NCBI RefSeq assembly: GCF_001649575.2
Contig: NC_051431.1
Coordinates: forward strand, 15,744,113-15,808,112
Direction: 5' to 3'
Length of the DNA: 64,000 nucleotides
DNA from: Kryptolebias marmoratus
Lineage: Eukaryota > Chordata > Actinopteri > Cyprinodontiformes > Rivulidae
In this document: one piece after another, positions 1 to 14,064 of the stretch
Layout: the number at the start of each line of letters is the position of its first letter
Numbering within the stretch: the stretch's first letter is position 1
The notes under the pieces: generated by a model
Seen by the model: only the letters and a program-made list of their open reading frames with translations
The model's database searches: none
What the model was told of the DNA's origin: nothing
Made by a program: the position numbers and the translations under genes

Positions 1-25
1 TCCACCAGCCACTATGGCTGGTGGA
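1..25. repeat. Perfect inverted repeat at the left window edge
   Basis: Two 10-base arms (TCCACCAGCC and its reverse complement) flank a five-base ACTAT spacer, so the stretch can form a perfect hairpin. It abuts the window edge, so the element may extend left. The A/T- and C-rich sequence just after it looks like part of a dispersed fish repeat, but that is an impression from memory. Confidence 0.6.
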
Positions 26-2841
26 CAAAATTTTTAATTTCCACCCCTGGCCATGATGGAATACCAAACAGCGCTACTTCAACAACTGCAGCGCAGCAAA
101 CTTATCCTCACAAACTTAAATTTACTTTGTTTCCTTATCTCCACCTCGGAGGGGGACGTTATATATTGTGAAAACGTTCTCCGTTTTAATTAAAAGCTTA
201 AATTGGAGTTTAAAGTCACACCAAACTGTGGGACAGATAAAACCCAAACCTGCAGGGGAGGAAAAGAAACAACTGGAACAAAATCTAGTTTTGCAAACTT
301 TGTTTGCGCTCAGCTTCAAATCAGACAGCATTTACTGCACGTCAGAAGTGCTACTGAAGGTCAAAACCATTCAGCTCCTCGTTGGGACTTGATGACAAAG
401 GAGTAATTTTCCATCAGTACTTTGTCTCGTGTTTCACATCGCAGCTAAAATCTGACTTTATAGGATTTTCCTTCTCTATCCTGAAGCCAAAAGTAGAAAA
501 CTCAAACTTCCCGTTAGTAGCAAAATAAAAACAAAACAAAAAAAAGTTTAAAGTTGGCCTTAATATAGATAACAAAGTACAGAGAAATGAACCAAAAGTG
601 AAGCTCATTGATATTTTTAGTTGATTTCTGACTTTATAAGCAGTTCTGTCACTCTGTTTTAATAAAGTGGACAACTTGTGAGGAAAAAAAAGTGCCTAGT
701 CATTTACAGCTGAAGTACAGACGAGCAAAGTGTAAATATTTGAGATCAAAACTGCAAGTCGAGTATTTTTCCATGGTTTTCTGAGTTCTAGGGTGAGATC
801 AGTTTACCGTGTGTGTGAGCATTTATTATCTAAACATAACCTCAAAACCTGCGCATCCCACAATACGACAGGACGATTGATGTTAACTTTGTTGCCACTC
901 CTCCCAAAACAACTTCAGGGTCTGCCATTTAAAAGATCCGTTTATAAGGCCGCGGGGTAAGACAACCCTGTTACGCCTGATAAACTGGACCGAGTTATAA
1001 AGCATTCATGAGGACAGGAAGGTTAGGACTAAAAGTACCAAACTTGTATGAATACATAAGAAACAAAAGCTTGTTTTAAAGAACATCTAGTCGTCTCCAT
1101 TCTGCATCTATCTCACACGTTTACCTGATTTATACAGAACCTCTCCGAATATGAACTGTAGAGGTTTTTGAGGTTGGTAAATATTTGACAGACTAAAAAA
1201 TAAAATAAAAAATCCAGAGTGACCATCAGCTATGTGCAATGATGCCTACCAGGGGCTGGGAAATGGGAAACAGTGTGCTTTTGTATGTAGTTGTATTGTA
1301 TTCAATTTTCTGCCTGAGCGACCCAACTGAAGGCGAGCCCCGACGTCCGCGTGTTCAGGGAGAATCTGAGCCGGTAACACAGAAACGTAAGGTTCGAAAC
1401 GTAATTCTACTCAAAGATTCGCTCTAAAGCTGACGTCGCTCGACCTTTTCCGCTCTATAAAGGCTCGGCAGATTTTAATCAGGTTTTAGGGTGCGCTCCA
1501 TCATTTAATCAGGTTAAAGGGAAATGATAATAAAAAAAATGCAAGTTCGCCATGAAGGGGGGACGACGCGACGCGAGTTCGGCCCAACAGGTGCTACTCA
1601 AGACGCATCAACTCCGCTGTTTACGCAGGAAAAGGTCGCTCGACTCCAACTTGAGCCACTTAAAAAAAAAAAAGATTTCCTGCCTTCGTTTGTTGAGCAG
1701 CCTTCATCCTGATAAACACACCTGAATACTACAAACCGAGGACGCAGCATCCAATCAGGTGACTGGAATCTAACGGTTTTTATCTCGAACAACGAAGTTA
1801 AAAATCAACAGAACAACAAAAAGAGTATGGGGAAGCTAAGCCACTAAAACATGCCGTCTTTCGTGTGGAAGGTTTCACTGAGTGACCTGAACAACCCGCG
1901 AGTCTAAAAAAGGTGTTTATAATGAAGTCAGAAGTACTTCTGACTGGAAACGGTATTTTCTTCAAAGGTATTTCAGCTGTTCGTATAGGATGAAGGTTTC
2001 CACTGAAGTATTTTGGGAGCAAAAAGACTTCAGCAGCCAGCAGCTTACTCCGTTTTGTCCTTTTTGAGCTTTCAGCTTTTATATCTGGCAGCCTGTTGGA
2101 AAACTTTGAGCCAAGGCAGACTGTATTTACTCTCCAGGAATTAACACAGACACTGTTGCTGCAGTTAGCCATGCTGATCGCTCGAAACAGTAATAAAAAA
2201 TGTTGGTTTAGAAATGACAGCACACTAATTATTTTATTTGGGAAAAAAAAACAAAAATACTGATTTTACTGTAAAGCTATGTGCAGCACAGACACTGCAT
2301 AATAAATATGTATAATCATGATTGGTCATAGCAAGAATTGTACAATTCTAATGAAGGAGAGAAGCAGTTTTGAAGAAAATGCAAAATTATGAACAGTCAA
2401 ATTTATCATATAACCAAAAATTGAGGGGAAGGGGGGAAACAGATTTTGTATTTTGTTACAGAATCAGCCTGTCGCTATACTAACAGTATTTATTACCAAT
2501 TTACTCTTTTTTTACCTACTCCATGAACGCTTTGTGCTGCAGTTGGTTTGTTTTGCACATAATAAGAGTTTAAATGCTCTACAATAACGTCCCGTTCTGA
2601 GCATCAACCACATATGGAGAGTCACGGACGTAACCTAAAATGACTGAGTATTATATTACTGGATGTTATAAAATGACTCAGAAGGAGACTCTACCCTGTC
2701 TGCAGTATTAAACCAATTAAAATCTGTCTCTTAGGCGTTTAATCATCACCTTAAACATTGGCTGTGCCATTCTTAGAAGGATGTTCACAGTGGCAGACAA
2801 GTGTTTGTGTGTGTGTGTGCGTGCGTGTGTGCATGTCTTAC
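1..2841 (-). other. fam168a: Intron of fam168a downstream of its first coding exon
   Basis: This stretch follows the splice donor of the fam168a coding exon on the minus strand. I looked for the next coding exon, which in the human family member begins with the residues YPTAYPA, and did not find it, so it should lie left of the window. The longest open frame (minus, about 1798-2223) has no recognisable domain. A (TG)n run lies at 2807-2834. Confidence 0.6.
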
Positions 2842-2911
2842 CTGTAAAGGCCATGTTCTTAGGATTTCCATATGGAGTGCCGGGCTGAACGGGGCTGTAG
2901 ACTGGATTCAT
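2842..2911 (-). CDS. fam168a: First coding exon of fam168a (partial gene)
   Basis: Read on the minus strand, ATG at 2911-2909 opens 23 codons plus one base, then a consensus donor (ACAG|GTAAGA) at 2842/2841. The peptide starts [20 protein letters not shown] and continues AFTG. This matches the FAM168A N-terminus as I recall it, with Thr for Ala at residue 12 and Phe for Tyr at 22, and it is distinct from the FAM168B start. FAM168 proteins are small Pro/Tyr-rich membrane-associated neuronal proteins; FAM168B is the myelin-associated neurite-outgrowth inhibitor. FAM168A has been linked to cell survival and base-excision repair regulation. Possible acceptors upstream of the ATG put the exon start at 2933 or 2924, giving a very short 5' untranslated part. 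All later coding exons are outside the window. The family assignment is firm; function in this species is inferred. Confidence 0.9.
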
Positions 2912-3584
2912 GGCTGAAGATAATCTGTTTTTACTAAGAAAAAGGGAAGAGGGCAGAAAGGAGGAGGAGGAGAAAGAAAAGAAAGAGAAAAAATAAAAAA
3001 ATAAAAACAAGAGAAAAGAAAATTTAAGGGCAAGGGACGTTAACCGATGTCAACTGGAAAAAAAACAAAAAATAATGATTAAAAAGCGGACACATCGCCA
3101 CATTAATCCCTCAGATTCATTCAGAGCTTCTGCAAGGATGCTCCAATAATAAATAATCAAAAAAATTGCGAATAATCACTTGAAAGTAGGCTCAATGGAA
3201 GAATATTCTGTTGGGGTAACATCAAGCACAAGTGCTGACAGAAAGGCACAGGAAGGATTAGTTGCTGAACACCGGTGTCGTCTCTGGTGCGGCATTAAAC
3301 ACAGATGCAAAATTTGCCTGACTTTTTTTTTTTCTCTTTTGTTTACTGCTGCACAAACAAATGCATGGCAAGATTAGGAGCCACAGCAACAACACAACAA
3401 GACTAAGAAGATGAATGGCCATTAATAAATTCCCATGCTGCAAACGGTTGTGGTAAAGGTGCCTAATAACAGAGCCAGTACATTACTGCACAACCTTAAA
3501 GTCATCATTCTTCACTGAGAAGTTGGAGAGAAAAAAAAGAAAAAAGAAAAAGGACCAAGTACGCCACCATTAATTTCAACTTAC

Positions 3585-3737
3585 CTGGTCATTAGGAACC
3601 TGGGCATTTATAAGTGTGTGTGTGTGTGTGTGTGTGAGGGTGTGTGTGTGTGTGCATGCGTGCCCCGTACCTCTTGTGCGTGTCTGGTTGATACATGAAA
3701 CTGAATTTGTCTGTGGGATGCCCGCTCGCCATTCTCG
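3585..3737 (-). other. Candidate alternative 5' exon of fam168a
   Basis: On the minus strand, a pyrimidine-rich stretch ends in a CATACAG acceptor (exon from 3737). A full-consensus donor CCAG|GTAAGT follows at 3585/3584, with a second possible donor at 3671. It lies about 670 bases upstream of the first coding exon in the same orientation. Its interior includes a (TG)n microsatellite (about 3617-3655), which argues against a conserved exon. It could be a lineage-specific 5' UTR exon or chance splice-site matches. Confidence 0.25.
3617..3655. repeat. (TG)n microsatellite
   Basis: An interrupted TG tract inside the candidate alternative exon of fam168a. Simple repeat, no further signal. Confidence 0.9.
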
Positions 3738-3741
3738 CTGT

Positions 3742-3778
3742 ATGCAAATGAGGAAGGAGTGGAAGTGGATATGCAAAT
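3742..3778 (-). promoter_or_regulatory. Pair of perfect octamer (POU/Oct) motifs
   Basis: The octamer ATGCAAAT occurs at 3742-3749 and again at 3771-3778, in the same orientation and 29 bases apart. This is the classical POU-domain binding site. The pair lies just upstream, in minus orientation, of the candidate exon at 3585-3737. Occupancy is inference. Confidence 0.35.
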
Positions 3779-6700
3779 CTGAAATTAAAACAGCGAGAGG
3801 TCATGATTACAATGAACACAGGAAAACACAGGAAAGGATAAAAAATAAATAAACAAATAGCAAAAGGAAAGAAATCAAAAAAAGCAAGCATCAGTGCAAC
3901 ACTAAATGATTAGTGATAGTAGCAGGGACGAGTACATTTCTGAGCAAGTGTCTGAGATAATTGCTGTGCCTTTAGCCACCCATAATGCACCTATTAACTG
4001 CATTTAATACAGCAAAGTGTACGAATAAATGATATTTATGCATCTGTATTGCCATTTCTTGGAGTTTCTCACTCAGTGTTTACATGTGGTGTTTTTGTCA
4101 GCTGCTGTTTGGCGAAAAAGCCCATAAACTGTGTGCGTTGGAGTGACAGCGAGGCATGGGAATGAATGTGTGTATACATACATGCTGCGTCTATCAAACC
4201 ACCGCAGGCGGCGATGCGAACAATGATCCAGCCAATGAAGAAGTACAACAAAGCCAGTGAGCAGGCAAGTGTCGGCCAAGCCAAAAAAAACAACCAAACA
4301 AAATGCAGCGCGGAAAAAAGGCTCGAGCGCTGCAGGAAGCCACAAAGAAGCATGATCCGGGACAGATGTGGGCCGGAACCACAAGCGTGTCGTAAAAAAG
4401 GGAAAGGAAGGTTGTTTGTGAGCGGTGTGTGTGATTTGAGCTAATGTGCTGATTATTAACTTGGTTGTGTCTCTGTCATGTGCAAGATTGTGTCAAAAAA
4501 AAAATAAAATTCTGTGGCCATTCAGTTAATATAAAACCGATCATCAAAATATCCACCAGAACCAGTCCACCCCGAGGTTAGGCTTCTGTCAGGTAACAAC
4601 TAAACACAAAGCTCTCCAAGCTCACGATTCGTAGACTGAAAAGTGGTGAAAACAGACCCAACAGCATATTAAAGCTCTGTTATATCAGTGCTAAGGGTTG
4701 TGCATTTCTGATTTGAGTCCGATACGACAGTGCCACTTAAAGATACATGAGCAGCAGAAACTAACAGGACACGATACGGTGATGCAGTACGGGCACTGAT
4801 ACAACACAGTGTGATAATACGACAAAGCAAAGGAATGATCTTATATCATTTAATGAGACTAATTCATTACAAGCTCATAAAAAAAGACTGCTGGCAAACA
4901 GGCCTCGTTTTAAATTTCCAGAATGCTTTCATAAAACCTGACTCACAATCACAAAATACTGTAAAAAAGCATGGCAGTAGTGTGTTTAATACCCTCAGAA
5001 ATTCAGCAGTAAGAGGGAAAATGCAGTTTCTGTATTACAAACAATGAAACATAAGTTTGTAGATGTTTCAGAATTACCTACAAATGATATAAAAATGATA
5101 AGTTCACAAAAAACTGAACAAGCCACCACCAATCTCCATCATAATAACAGTAAAACAGCTCAGCTGTGGTGAGAACTTAAAAGCAGAAGGACCAAAATAA
5201 ATAAATCAACTTTCAGTCCATACTTTATTCAACTCGCACGCTCTAGTTCTTCTGAAATATTCACTCATCAACATGATGGTGGTGCTAATGACTCAGTGTT
5301 TCTGACTGTTCTTGTGCTGCAGTTCTCCTCCTAAACAGCAGGTGTCGCTACTGATTAAACAGCCACACAGCAGGAACGGCACTAGAAGAAAAGTGATACA
5401 GGAGGTACATTCTTCATTCTATCCTTCTAAACGTGGCTACACAGGTTCATTTCGTCACACTTGGTGTTTGCAGCTAATAAATGGATCACGCATAAACAGT
5501 GCAAAGATGTAAAAAAAAAATGGATGCATTTTGAGTTCATCCCAAAACTGCATCCATGTGCAAATGCTCTACGAATTCAATCACGCCGTGCACAAGCACT
5601 TCCCTGATCAATACCCAAAGACGCTGAATGAAAGCACAAAACTGTGGCTGTTCAGTCCACAGATCCTCCGGAACGCACGCCCCCGAACCCTGAACCTGTG
5701 TGCAAATGTGTTTGTAAAACACGAGCGTCGATGTAGCAGCTCCGGCTCGCCACTTCCATTCGTGTCCCCCAGCGAAAGAACGTCTCGGGGGAATCGATTA
5801 AGCTGCCAGAACACAACTCAAAGTACATTTCTCATTAATCTGCAGCATCATCTGTTGGCCGATTCCGCCCTTCAGCTCAGCTCAGCTCAGCCTCCCACCT
5901 TTCGTTGCCCGGCGCGGCTCTCCTTTTGTTTGTTTCATCATTAGCTTTCTCCACCTTCGTTCGCCAGTATTTCTACAGCCAAACATTTCAAAGCTACATA
6001 ACGATGTCTGTCCGTCTGAACGGCTCTATTCTGAGCTTGACTTTGGCACACTTTAAAATAATGCACATAATGCCAAAACGCTGACATTTAGTCTCCCACT
6101 AAACATTTTTCTTTTAACTTCGTGGTGTTTTGGTGGCACCCTGACCATCTAAAACGTATGAAACAAAACCGACAAATCAAAGTTACAATATACATTATTT
6201 AATTCCAAATCAACCTACATCTGATGGTTCACATAAATTAAACTGGAAACGTGTCGAGTGAGAAAAGAAAGCCCATTAACGCATGGACAGGTGGCTACCG
6301 ACGACCCCGAGGTCTTCGCCTCCCAACACATACGTACCCAATTACAGCGGTGCATGAATAGAGCAGAGAGCCACGGGCGCCGTTCATCTGTTTCAGCCAG
6401 TACGAGAGCAGAAAAAGGTGACAGAGAAGCGAACGGGTGAGAACAAGAGGGGCACCACAATAACAGAAACGTATGTGTTGAGTGGGAGTGTCCGACCATA
6501 ACTCGCTGCGTTTTCAAGAGGGAGGGTGATGAAGAGGTCTCTACTCATAAAAAGCTCGTTTTTTTTTTTCCTTTTTGAGTCGGTAAACCTTTTGTGCGAC
6601 AAACCAAATAAGACCATTTACGGGGGATCATTCACTGCACAGGCAGAAACAAAATGCTCACCTTTGCTTACAAATCAAAAAAATTAAAAAATAGTCCCCA

Positions 6701-7457
6701 TTGATGGACATCTGGGGCAGAATTTGGGCTTAGGCTCTGAATTATTTAATTCTGCGTCAAGCCATTTTTGACAATATACATATATAATGCATGACGCGCT
6801 GAAATGATGACCTGAAAATTATCTTCCTGATGAAAAGCAAGTAAGAAAATACAGTACTGGCTAAAAAAATATATCATTTTTTTGTGCCGCGCTTCCAAAA
6901 CGACGAAGCTTTTAAAAGCAGCTTTTTAGCAAATAATTCCCCAAGCTTTCTGAAGGTCTTTAAAAGTTTTTTTTGTTTTAAATTGAACACCTGAATCTAC
7001 AAGGAAATGTAGTTTGACAGGTTTGACAGCTCCAACAAGGTGATTTCAAAAACTTGGCAAACAGTTGGATCAACAGAGGAACGATGAAGGTCTTATGTCA
7101 GGTCTCTTCCTGACTCCCTCCCCCATAAGTGGATCCCTCTTAAATCTAAAATACCTGCTGTAGATTATTATTATTTTTTGTCCTCAACCCATCGAGTTCT
7201 TTTTTAATGGAGCACACATTGCACACTATGCAAACGCATACTTAATTATTGACAAACAGCCTTCTATTATTAGCAACGTAATAGTTTTTCCCGATAAAGA
7301 CGCTCCCTCAGTGCCTGCTGGCCACTTATCTGCCATGTTTTTTTCAAGTCCCATCTTTGATAAAAAAGGCGTCAGACTCTGAAGACAGCGGTGCTTTCTG
7401 CAGAGCAGCATCCAGCCATCAATCAAAAGCCTGCTTCTTACAGGGAACTGTGACAAC

Positions 7458-7480
7458 GATGATGATGATGATGATGATGA
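7458..7480. repeat. (GAT)n microsatellite
   Basis: About seven perfect GAT units within fam168a intron 1. Confidence 0.9.
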
Positions 7481-10400
7481 AACCGCTCTTATGATGTGAA
7501 GTGTTTTCACTTATCCACCGACACCTAATCCACCCGCTGTAGGTCACGGCCATCAGAGCTGTGGTGACGCTGGCTAATGTTTGTTTCGATCACAGCCTCG
7601 ACGCAGAACTGAGAACGGCTTGTTTTGTTTTGGGGTTATTTTGGGTTTCGACGCTGTTGAGATGAAGAAGATCATTTGAAATTTTTGTTTTCACTCTAAA
7701 CACAACCACAAGACTGAATACTGAGTGATGGGTGCACCTTAATTCAACTTTTTTATAGTTATAACGACATTATTGCTTTTCTTCCAGACTTTCTAACCTC
7801 TTTAAGACCATTACTGGTTTTTTAAGATGTTGAGCAGAGAAACTGAACGGGAACGCACCTTAAGTGTTTGCTTTTTGACCTGAACAGGTGTTACAGACAC
7901 CAGGAGAACCTGAGCACACACACCACAAACAAGCCCAAAGCTGAACTGTGAGGCTTCATCTTTCCTAGCATGGTTCCAATAAACACAACATAAAAACATT
8001 TAAAGACAAACACCTGTTTTTCCTCGAGTCAGCGGCATCATGTAGATCCAAAGTTAGACGGACTGCGCCTTTAAACACAACCCTGTAGGTGCAACCTTCA
8101 TCATCTGAGAAGACCGATTTTTGTTTTGGCCGTTTATGTAGTTTGTCAGACATTCCCTAAAAAAAGGGTACAGATAAAATATCTGTACACAGTTCATTTT
8201 TGATTATTACTCATTTATAGTTACATGAGAGCAGTCAAGTTACTTTTTATTTATGATCATTATTTGTCTCAATTTGTGAAGTATTTTGTAGTTGTATTTA
8301 AACAAAAAGATGTTAACTGAAAGCACAAGTGAACTTCAATAGTAAAAAAAAGGTTGCTCTTTATTATCTACGTTTGTTTTACGGATCAGTTTAGGGACAA
8401 TTTGTCTAAAAGTATTGTTTGAGTTTTAGCCTCAGAAAAAAAGAATAAAAACTCATCTTGTTGTGATGTGAGGTTCTGGGGAAATAAGTATATTTATGGA
8501 TGAATGGCTAAGTAGTTGTTTATTTTATTACTACTTGAGAAATAATGTGGTTTTCAGTTTCAACCAATAAATTAATTCCTCTAGATGATAGAGTAATGAC
8601 ATTTAAGTACAATCGGAACGCTTTACACACACGCACACACAGCAAGGACTCATTCGCTGTTGGCTCACGTTATTAAGGAGACCTTTCTGCTCCCCGCCTG
8701 ACCCCGAGTTGTTTTTCAGAACTTTGTTAAGATTAAACTCTATTATTGAGACTTCATTTGAGCTCAGCTCACGAGCTGCAGCCTCAAGGCCCAAGCACAA
8801 AAAAAAAACAACAACTTGCAAGCTTGCATATTAACAGAGCTGGTAAAAGTGGTCTGGACTCGACGTTTTATGTGACGTTCAAAATGTGTCTGTCGACGTC
8901 TTTGTGCTCAGGTCTACCTAATTTGTCGATTTTTTAAAAAGTGCACTCTTCAAAAAGAGAAAGAAAGAAAGGAAAATAATATATTAATAATGGCTTCCCT
9001 ACATAAAGGGAGTCTCCAGCAGCCCAGCGGGACCTGAGAAGGTGATAATTATGAGGAGGGGAAGAAAAAAAAAAAAACATACTCACACAAAGAGCGACCA
9101 TTCCTGCAGAACACGTACGATTCGACACAACCCCCACACCGACTCTATTCTCCCACATAATACCTCACCAGGCATCTACTCTTTAAGCAACAAATCAAAA
9201 CCGGTGGGCGTTATCACACTCCCACACAGGAGAGAATAGACATGCACAGCTTCTTTTTTTTTTTTTGATCCTGCAGAAGGAAAGACATTTCTACTTGGGT
9301 CACATAAAAACAAGAAGCTGTGAGTGTAATATGGCCCGTCAACCACATTTTTCACGATCTTACATATAAATCTGCAAAACTGTAAACTGGATTATCACTA
9401 CCAATACGAGAGCTGTATTTAATTTGATTAAAATGCCTCGAGTTCATTTTAAATTTCTACACGTTTTGACAAAGAAACCACAAATACTCTTATTTTACTC
9501 ACTGTCCCCTCACCATATCAAAGCTCAGATCAGCCAACTTTCAACCAATGAGAAGCACAAACAGACAAATATACATATTTTCTTGTGAACTCCCTCCAAA
9601 AAAAACCTAATCTAATCTCTCATACTGTTTGTCCAATTCATCCAACGTCCAACTACAGCAAGATATCCAACAAAACACAGGTCAGACCACTAGAGCCCGT
9701 TAACGTGGTTATCCATAATCACGCCCGAGACCAAATCCATCGTATGGTGGCACTGAAAGGCTGCGTGATGGAATCCCTGATAAAACCTCCACCCCTCCTC
9801 CTCCTCCACACAATCAGACCTGCTCTGTTACAAAGAGATCCAAACAGCCTCGGGCTATTTTAGATCTAGGACAGAAGCAAGATACTTTGGGATACCATCT
9901 CCCACTTTTCTTAGTTCTGGGCTTTATCTTGTTTTATTCTGCTCTTAAAAAAATTTAAAAAAAAAATCACCACATCAGCCACACACCTCATGAGGTCTGC
10001 ATTCCTGGATTAATCTGACAACGCTGTGCCGTCTGACTGACGGCGGACCCCAATGCTCACGTAGAAAACGCCGATATGATTAAATACGACGTGATCTGCT
10101 GTTGTCTTTGGTCCCAATCGCAGCGAGAGATGAACTCAAACCGCGACATGTCTCGTCTTTGTTGGTCCTGATGATGATGCAGCATAAGAAACGCAACAAG
10201 AGACAAGGTGATTGAATGTCAATAGCCGTTTTACATGAGGATTTCAAAAGATGCCAGCAGCTGTGACAAAAACTCCACAACACTTTAAAAATCTTCCTTT
10301 GGCGCAGCTTTTTGTTAGGAAGAGCGACTCGGTTATGATAGCGCGTTGTGACTGAACAATGCTGGAAACAAGCCTAGAAGTCTACAACAAAGAAATTCCT

Positions 10401-11010
10401 GTGGAGACAAATCTAATAGTCATTAGACAGCAGACAACAAAAGGCTTGGATGTATGACAAAGGGATAAGAGATTCAAGAGATATCTGTATCACTCATTCA
10501 GATTAATTAGAAAGAAAATAAAAAATGTAAATAGAAATCAAAAAGGCGAACGCCACGCACGAAGCTTTTATTAAACAGCTGCTTGGATTTTACAAACACA
10601 GATGCATCGATTACAGATTTCGGCGCCGATTCCCATTTTTTTGCAAAGCTCTGAACTGCAGATTTCAATTTCTCCCTGAAAACTAATATTCAGACGAACA
10701 AGTTTTTAGAAAATCCAATTTAAATAAAATTAAAAGCTTTACAGAAGCAGCATTCACATTTTCTTCCGAATGACACCAAGTTAAAAAAGCCGTCTTCTCT
10801 ACACGCCATCAATTAAGAAAACTGTCCATCGTAAAATTTCTGAGAGAGAAAATATATATTATTTTAAATATATATGACATTTTAACTATAGCGCTCAGAA
10901 TATAAGCTGGACTTGTTCAAACAGAAGCAACTTCCCTAAAAAAGGAAACTTAGTACGGTATGATACTGAGCAGTAAAATGATCCACATGGATGACATGTT
11001 GTTATCCTTA

Positions 11011-11014
<4 letters not shown>

Positions 11015-11050
<36 letters not shown>
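11015..11050. repeat. Poly-T tract
   Basis: 36 consecutive T in fam168a intron 1. It could be the A-tail of a minus-strand retroposed fragment, but I see no recognisable body beside it. Confidence 0.9.
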
Positions 11051-11054
<4 letters not shown>

Positions 11055-12178
11055 GGGCCCAAAGGAAACAATTATTTTTCAAAAACTGCATTTCTACGTC
11101 TCAGATTTGTCATTCGGGTCAAGAACAGCCAGCTGCAGCCACCTTTGAAGCAATCAATGCGTCGCTCGGTGAGTTTCTACTTTAGAAAAATCTAAAGGAT
11201 ATTTTTAAGATCAGAGTGTTGCAGTTCATGTCTGCTGTGGGCTCAGTCTTTCATAAAAGCTGTAAAGAGACTAAAGCAATCCATGACTAGAGCTACATTT
11301 CCATTTTTATACAAACCCAGAACTAAGCTGCACAACTTATCATTTTGTTTTACTTTAATAAACATATGTTTTGGCTGCTACATCTGACCTTTGTGTCTCA
11401 GAACAAAGAACCTGTTTACACCTGAAAGAGATTTTCTAAGGTTGATTGTGAAAATGTTGTGACGCTGCGATTGTAATCGTTGTTTAGACGAGACGACAGA
11501 AGACGTCAAATTCACTGCAGCTTCCATGCCAGGACACTAGCTGGCGCTGTGATTCTATTTCAACGACCTGCCCATGCAAACAGACGCTTCAGTGTCGAGC
11601 ATGAAAACAGTAAGAAAATGGTGAAAACATGTTTGCTTGGACTGACCACGGTCCCAAGAGAGGGTGTAGCTTTGTGTCAGAAATTAAAAAGACATGAATG
11701 GTTATCCGCCATTGTTACTGGTGTTTATCTACTTGTGCAAACGCAGACAAACTACTGACTGCAGCCGTCCGTAGTGTGCATGTTGGACTATAAATCGATT
11801 CCATTCGTTTCCTAAAACTTCTACTCTGAGACGTGGACTCGAGAAGTTTAAGAGTCAGAGAAAATGGCTGCTGTTGTCGCGAACACGATTGGCCAAAACG
11901 CAACAGAAATGTTAAGGTTCCGCCTAAAGACGGCGTCTAAAGAACCAAGAAATGCACTAAGACAAACAAAAAGAGACGACATTTTAGGTTGTTTCACAAA
12001 TGTACGACAACGCCTCAAGCAGCAGCAATAAGCCGACAACAGAAAGACGAACATCTGCACAGCTGGAGCAAAAAAAAAAAAGACCTGCAACGTCAAGCTT
12101 AAACAAGGAAAAAACAAGCTCCCAGAGCAGCAGCTCGGCTGTGAGTCACTCTGTTGTGGAAACTCTCAAACCTCTTCC

Positions 12179-12181
<3 letters not shown>

Positions 12182-12267
<86 letters not shown>
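12182..12267. repeat. (TA)n microsatellite
   Basis: About 43 uninterrupted TA units in fam168a intron 1, likely highly polymorphic and prone to cruciform formation. Confidence 0.95.
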
Positions 12268-12271
<4 letters not shown>

Positions 12272-14042
12272 TGTTATTATTCTAAGCAACATTTCATTGG
12301 CAAAATCAGCAACTCCTGGTTAACATGTAATCTCAATGTCTGTTTTTCTTTTTCCAATCACTATTTCTGACCTATTATGTTTCCTAACAACGGGAACATA
12401 ATAATCTATAGTACTATTATCGTCAACGTAGAAATTATTTACAGAAAGTCTTGATTTTCTTCATTTACATATTGACTATTTATTTACGTGCAAGGGGAGG
12501 AAAACGAGCACACGCAGTAAATCAGAAACTTTAAATAATAGGTAAAAATAAACAATAAAACTGTGCAGTATTAGCCGAAGACTGACATTACTGCCTGGGA
12601 TGTAGACGGAACTAAACAAATATCAAGAGATTAAAAAAAAGGTGATCATATTACAAATGAAACAGCAGCATTATTTAAATACTGTATATCTTATATTAAT
12701 GAGCAGCAGCCTTTCAGAGTAGTGCTCCAATAATGCACTTGTTCACAGTATAGTGCACTTTATCATGAACAAGTGGATAATCTGAATCAATTCACCGTGA
12801 TGATTATTGACAGTCACGTCTTCTGTTCCTCTAACGACCGAAGACATTTCAAGCTCTCTGAATACACAGAGAGCTCCTGAACTATGAGTAGATTATATTA
12901 TCTATTGTAAACAGAACTAACAAAAGGTTTCGGCTGCACATATTTAACCCTTGTGCTGCAGCATGACTTACACCGAATTTCATTCATTCATTCAGGTGAC
13001 TGTGGAGGTGTGTCCAAACCGCTGACTGCTGCCATCAGGTCTGGTCTAACGTAGAAGCTTGGTAGTACAACGCTACAGTACTGAGAAATAAACAACCTAT
13101 TTTACTCTAATACAGATACTGCAATTCTACACTAATGAATATCACCAGGGCTCCAGACAAAAAAAAAAAACACTTAGCTGCAAAGTGCGATCATTTTGGA
13201 GAGACAAAACAATAAAATTTTTTACAACCAGGCGCGATGAGGAGTGGGTGTTTGTGCACGTGTGTCTGGTGTGGGTCGGAGGAAGCAGTCGTGTAATGGG
13301 TCTGATCAAATCGACAGCAGCCAGGCGAAATTAAAACCGCACGAGCTGACATTTACTCGGGTCAAATCTGAAAGCATGACACTAAACAAACAAAACTTCA
13401 TAGAAAAAAAAAAACAATTTTCACCCTCTAAATTTAGAACTTTATCACATTTTCCTTCAAATGATCACAATTGTTTGCAGATTATTTAGATTGTGCAACA
13501 AATTATTTCATAAGTAGCCCCTCGTTCTATTTACTTCTATTACCAGAGGATAAGAATTAAACGATCTAAACATCGTTTCCAAAACATTTCATACTTATAT
13601 TTTGTACATTAAGGTCTTATTAGTGTATAAACAAACAAACAAACAGGACATTACATATACAACTAAATATTTATAAAGTTTCAAATTTTACTATGTTAAA
13701 GGTAAAACCATGGCCTAAAACAATATTTTTGCTTATATTTATTCAGTCCTTGTCAATCTGAAACGAATTACTGAATAATATCATGTAATACTTTAAAAGC
13801 AGCACTAATCAGAACTCAGAGATTGTCACCAAAATGTTTTAACAGTAAAAAAATAAATTGATATTAATGTGACTGCTACACTTTAATTGATAGTTTTTTT
13901 AAAATATGCATACATTGTTAACAATGTGTGTGTTTGTCTAAATGAAATGTTTTTGAACTGAACTACAAATGCAAAAATACTATTAGTGAAGACAGCAGAC
14001 AAGCATCACTAATGAAATAACAGCCTGTACGTTGGTGCGCGC

Positions 14043-14064
14043 GCACACACACACACACACACAC
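14043..14064. repeat. (CA)n microsatellite
   Basis: 11 CA units after a short GCGC stretch, in fam168a intron 1. Confidence 0.9.

Noticed and set aside
1798..2223. 141-codon open frame on the minus strand in the fam168a intron
   Set aside because: No domain, no splice context consistent with fam168a and no recognisable family; length is within chance for this amount of sequence.
4069..4384. Minus-strand frame with a hydrophobic stretch (CSLALLYFFIGWIIVRIAACG)
   Set aside because: It looks membrane-like, but no clear splice sites flank it and no family is recognised; overlapping frames are also open.
12842..12880. Short hairpin AGCTCTCTG...CAGAGAGCT as a microRNA candidate
   Set aside because: The stem is only nine bases, far shorter than a microRNA precursor.
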